From positions 2,394,001 through 2,458,000 of the forward strand of contig NZ_JAGINK010000001.1 of NCBI RefSeq assembly GCF_017875955.1: 64,000 nucleotides of DNA, in the 5' to 3' direction. The stretch comes from Pseudomonas sp. BP8 (lineage in GTDB: Bacteria > Pseudomonadota > Gammaproteobacteria > Pseudomonadales > Pseudomonadaceae). Both the position numbers and the translations under genes were made by a program. Shown one piece after another: positions 63,263-64,000 of this stretch; the first letter of the stretch is position 1; every line of letters starts with the position of its first letter. The notes below the pieces were generated by a model. The model was not told where the DNA came from, did not search any database, and saw nothing but the letters and a program-made list of their open reading frames with translations.

Positions 63263-64000
63263 CTATCCCGGTTGAGTCGCAGTCGCAGGGGGGCAGTGGA
63301 CGGTTGCCCTGCGTTCCGCTTGCTGGGAAGGGCGGCCGTGCTTTTGCAGGTTACTGGAGAACTGTTGAATGTACTGTTTCTCGAGAATCTGCACAGACAA
63401 CATGAATAACAGTAGGTTGTTGAACTTCTCGCGGACCTTGGCAGGTACCAATGATGACCCTACCGCCAGCAGCATCAGGCGCACCATGACAGGTGAGAAT
63501 ACCCCTGCCGCCACCAGCGCAGGTTTGCTCAGGTAAGTGTCCATCAGCCTCTTCATGGCCGGCCCCGAGCGCTTGCTGACCCAAAGCGGTGGAGTGATGT
63601 AGGGCCATTTGCGGCGGCTGTAGATTTCTTCGGGAATGATGTCCTTCACCGCTTCGCGCAACAGGTACTTTTCCACGTTGCCGCGCAGCTTCCATTCATT
63701 AGGCAGTTTCGCCAGCCAGTGGAACAACCGATGGTCGAGGAAGGGCGTGCGGCCCTCGATCGAATGGGCCATCTCTTGCCGATCTCCCAGGTTGGCAAGA
63801 ATGAATGGGCTGAGCAGTCCCCGGATACTGAAGGTTTGCAGTTTGTTCAATCGCGGCAGTCGATCAAGTTCGCGGCGGTCCAGGCGCTGGCGCAGTCGCT
63901 GCAAAGGTGACGTTGCTTGCAGCTGCTGGCGATGACGCGCACTGAATAGGCTATTAAGCATGCGTTGCGCCGCAGGAGTGAACAGCTCAGCCATCTCCGG
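63263..64000 (-). CDS. Asparagine synthase-like protein, C-terminal part (5' end beyond window)
   Basis: The frame is open through the window edge (in-frame codons continue past 63994), so this is only the last ~245 residues. The sequence AHSIEGRTPFLDHRLFHWLA followed by LPNEWKLRGNVEKYLLREAV is the C-terminal signature of the glutamine-hydrolysing asparagine synthase (AsnB) domain. KDIIPEEIYSRRKWPYITPP is the usual end region. It is unclear whether this is housekeeping AsnB or a specialised amidotransferase, for example in surface-sugar or peptide modification. It is convergent with the START gene, 16 bp apart. Confidence 0.85.
   Translation of the reverse strand, partial: PEMAELFTPAAQRMLNSLFSARHRQQLQATSPLQRLRQRLDRRELDRLPRLNKLQTFSIRGLLSPFILANLGDRQEMAHSIEGRTPFLDHRLFHWLAKLPNEWKLRGNVEKYLLREAVKDIIPEEIYSRRKWPYITPPLWVSKRSGPAMKRLMDTYLSKPALVAAGVFSPVMVRLMLLAVGSSLVPAKVREKFNNLLLFMLSVQILEKQYIQQFSSNLQKHGRPSQQAERRATVHCPPATATQPG

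Overview
The window looks like chromosomal DNA of a fluorescent Pseudomonas, most likely of the P. putida group. The base composition is GC-rich. The gene content and order (pyoverdine peptide synthetases, esterase, fpvA, pvdE, periplasmic maturation genes, PvdRT-OpmQ exporter, ECF sigma factor, azurin, electron-transfer flavoprotein genes) match what I remember of the P. putida pyoverdine locus. P. putida-type REP sequences (motif ending in CCCGCGAAGAGGCC) are also present. This assignment rests on sequence reading and memory, not on a search.

Region 1 (1-34.5 kb) is a plus-strand operon of four nonribosomal peptide synthetases (NRPSs), the first cut by the window edge, followed by an HSL-type alpha/beta hydrolase. 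The visible line is (C)-A-T / C-A-T-E / C-A-T // C-A-T // C-A-T-E / C-A-T // C-A-T-E / C-A-T / C-A-T-E. From specificity residues read by hand I infer a C-terminal peptide of roughly Lys-like, hydroxyornithine-like (D), Thr, Ser, D-Ser, Gly, D-Ser, Ser, hydroxyornithine-like. The last synthetase ends in an epimerase domain with no thioesterase; the hydrolase 38 bp downstream is a candidate release enzyme.

Region 2 (34.7-44.7 kb) holds uptake and maturation genes. A minus-strand unit carries a 42-codon ORF, an internally deleted pvdA remnant, pvdE (periplasmic export of the acylated precursor) and fpvA (ferripyoverdine receptor). A second minus-strand unit carries pvdM, pvdO and a periplasmic transaminase (ptaA-like). 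pvdP (tyrosinase) runs divergently from pvdM.

Region 3 (44.7-50 kb) contains the minus-strand pvdR-pvdT-opmQ efflux operon and a divergent ECF sigma factor (fpvI-like) behind a Fur-box-like site. Four sites with the strict pattern CTAAAT-N16-CGTTT (iron-starvation boxes for PvdS-type sigma factors) precede the pvdA-remnant unit, pvdM, pvdP and pvdR.

Region 4 (50-64 kb) is mostly housekeeping: azurin, a degenerate receiver-domain protein, an MFS transporter, a 1.1-kb gene-free composite of inverted arms, REPs and tandem repeats, divergent etfD and etfBA with a PsrA-like operator between them, a solute-binding protein/lipoprotein/OmpA operon, a MocR-type regulator, a Lys/Pro-rich exported protein, a Cys-cluster protein, a START-domain protein, and the 3' part of an asparagine synthase-like gene.
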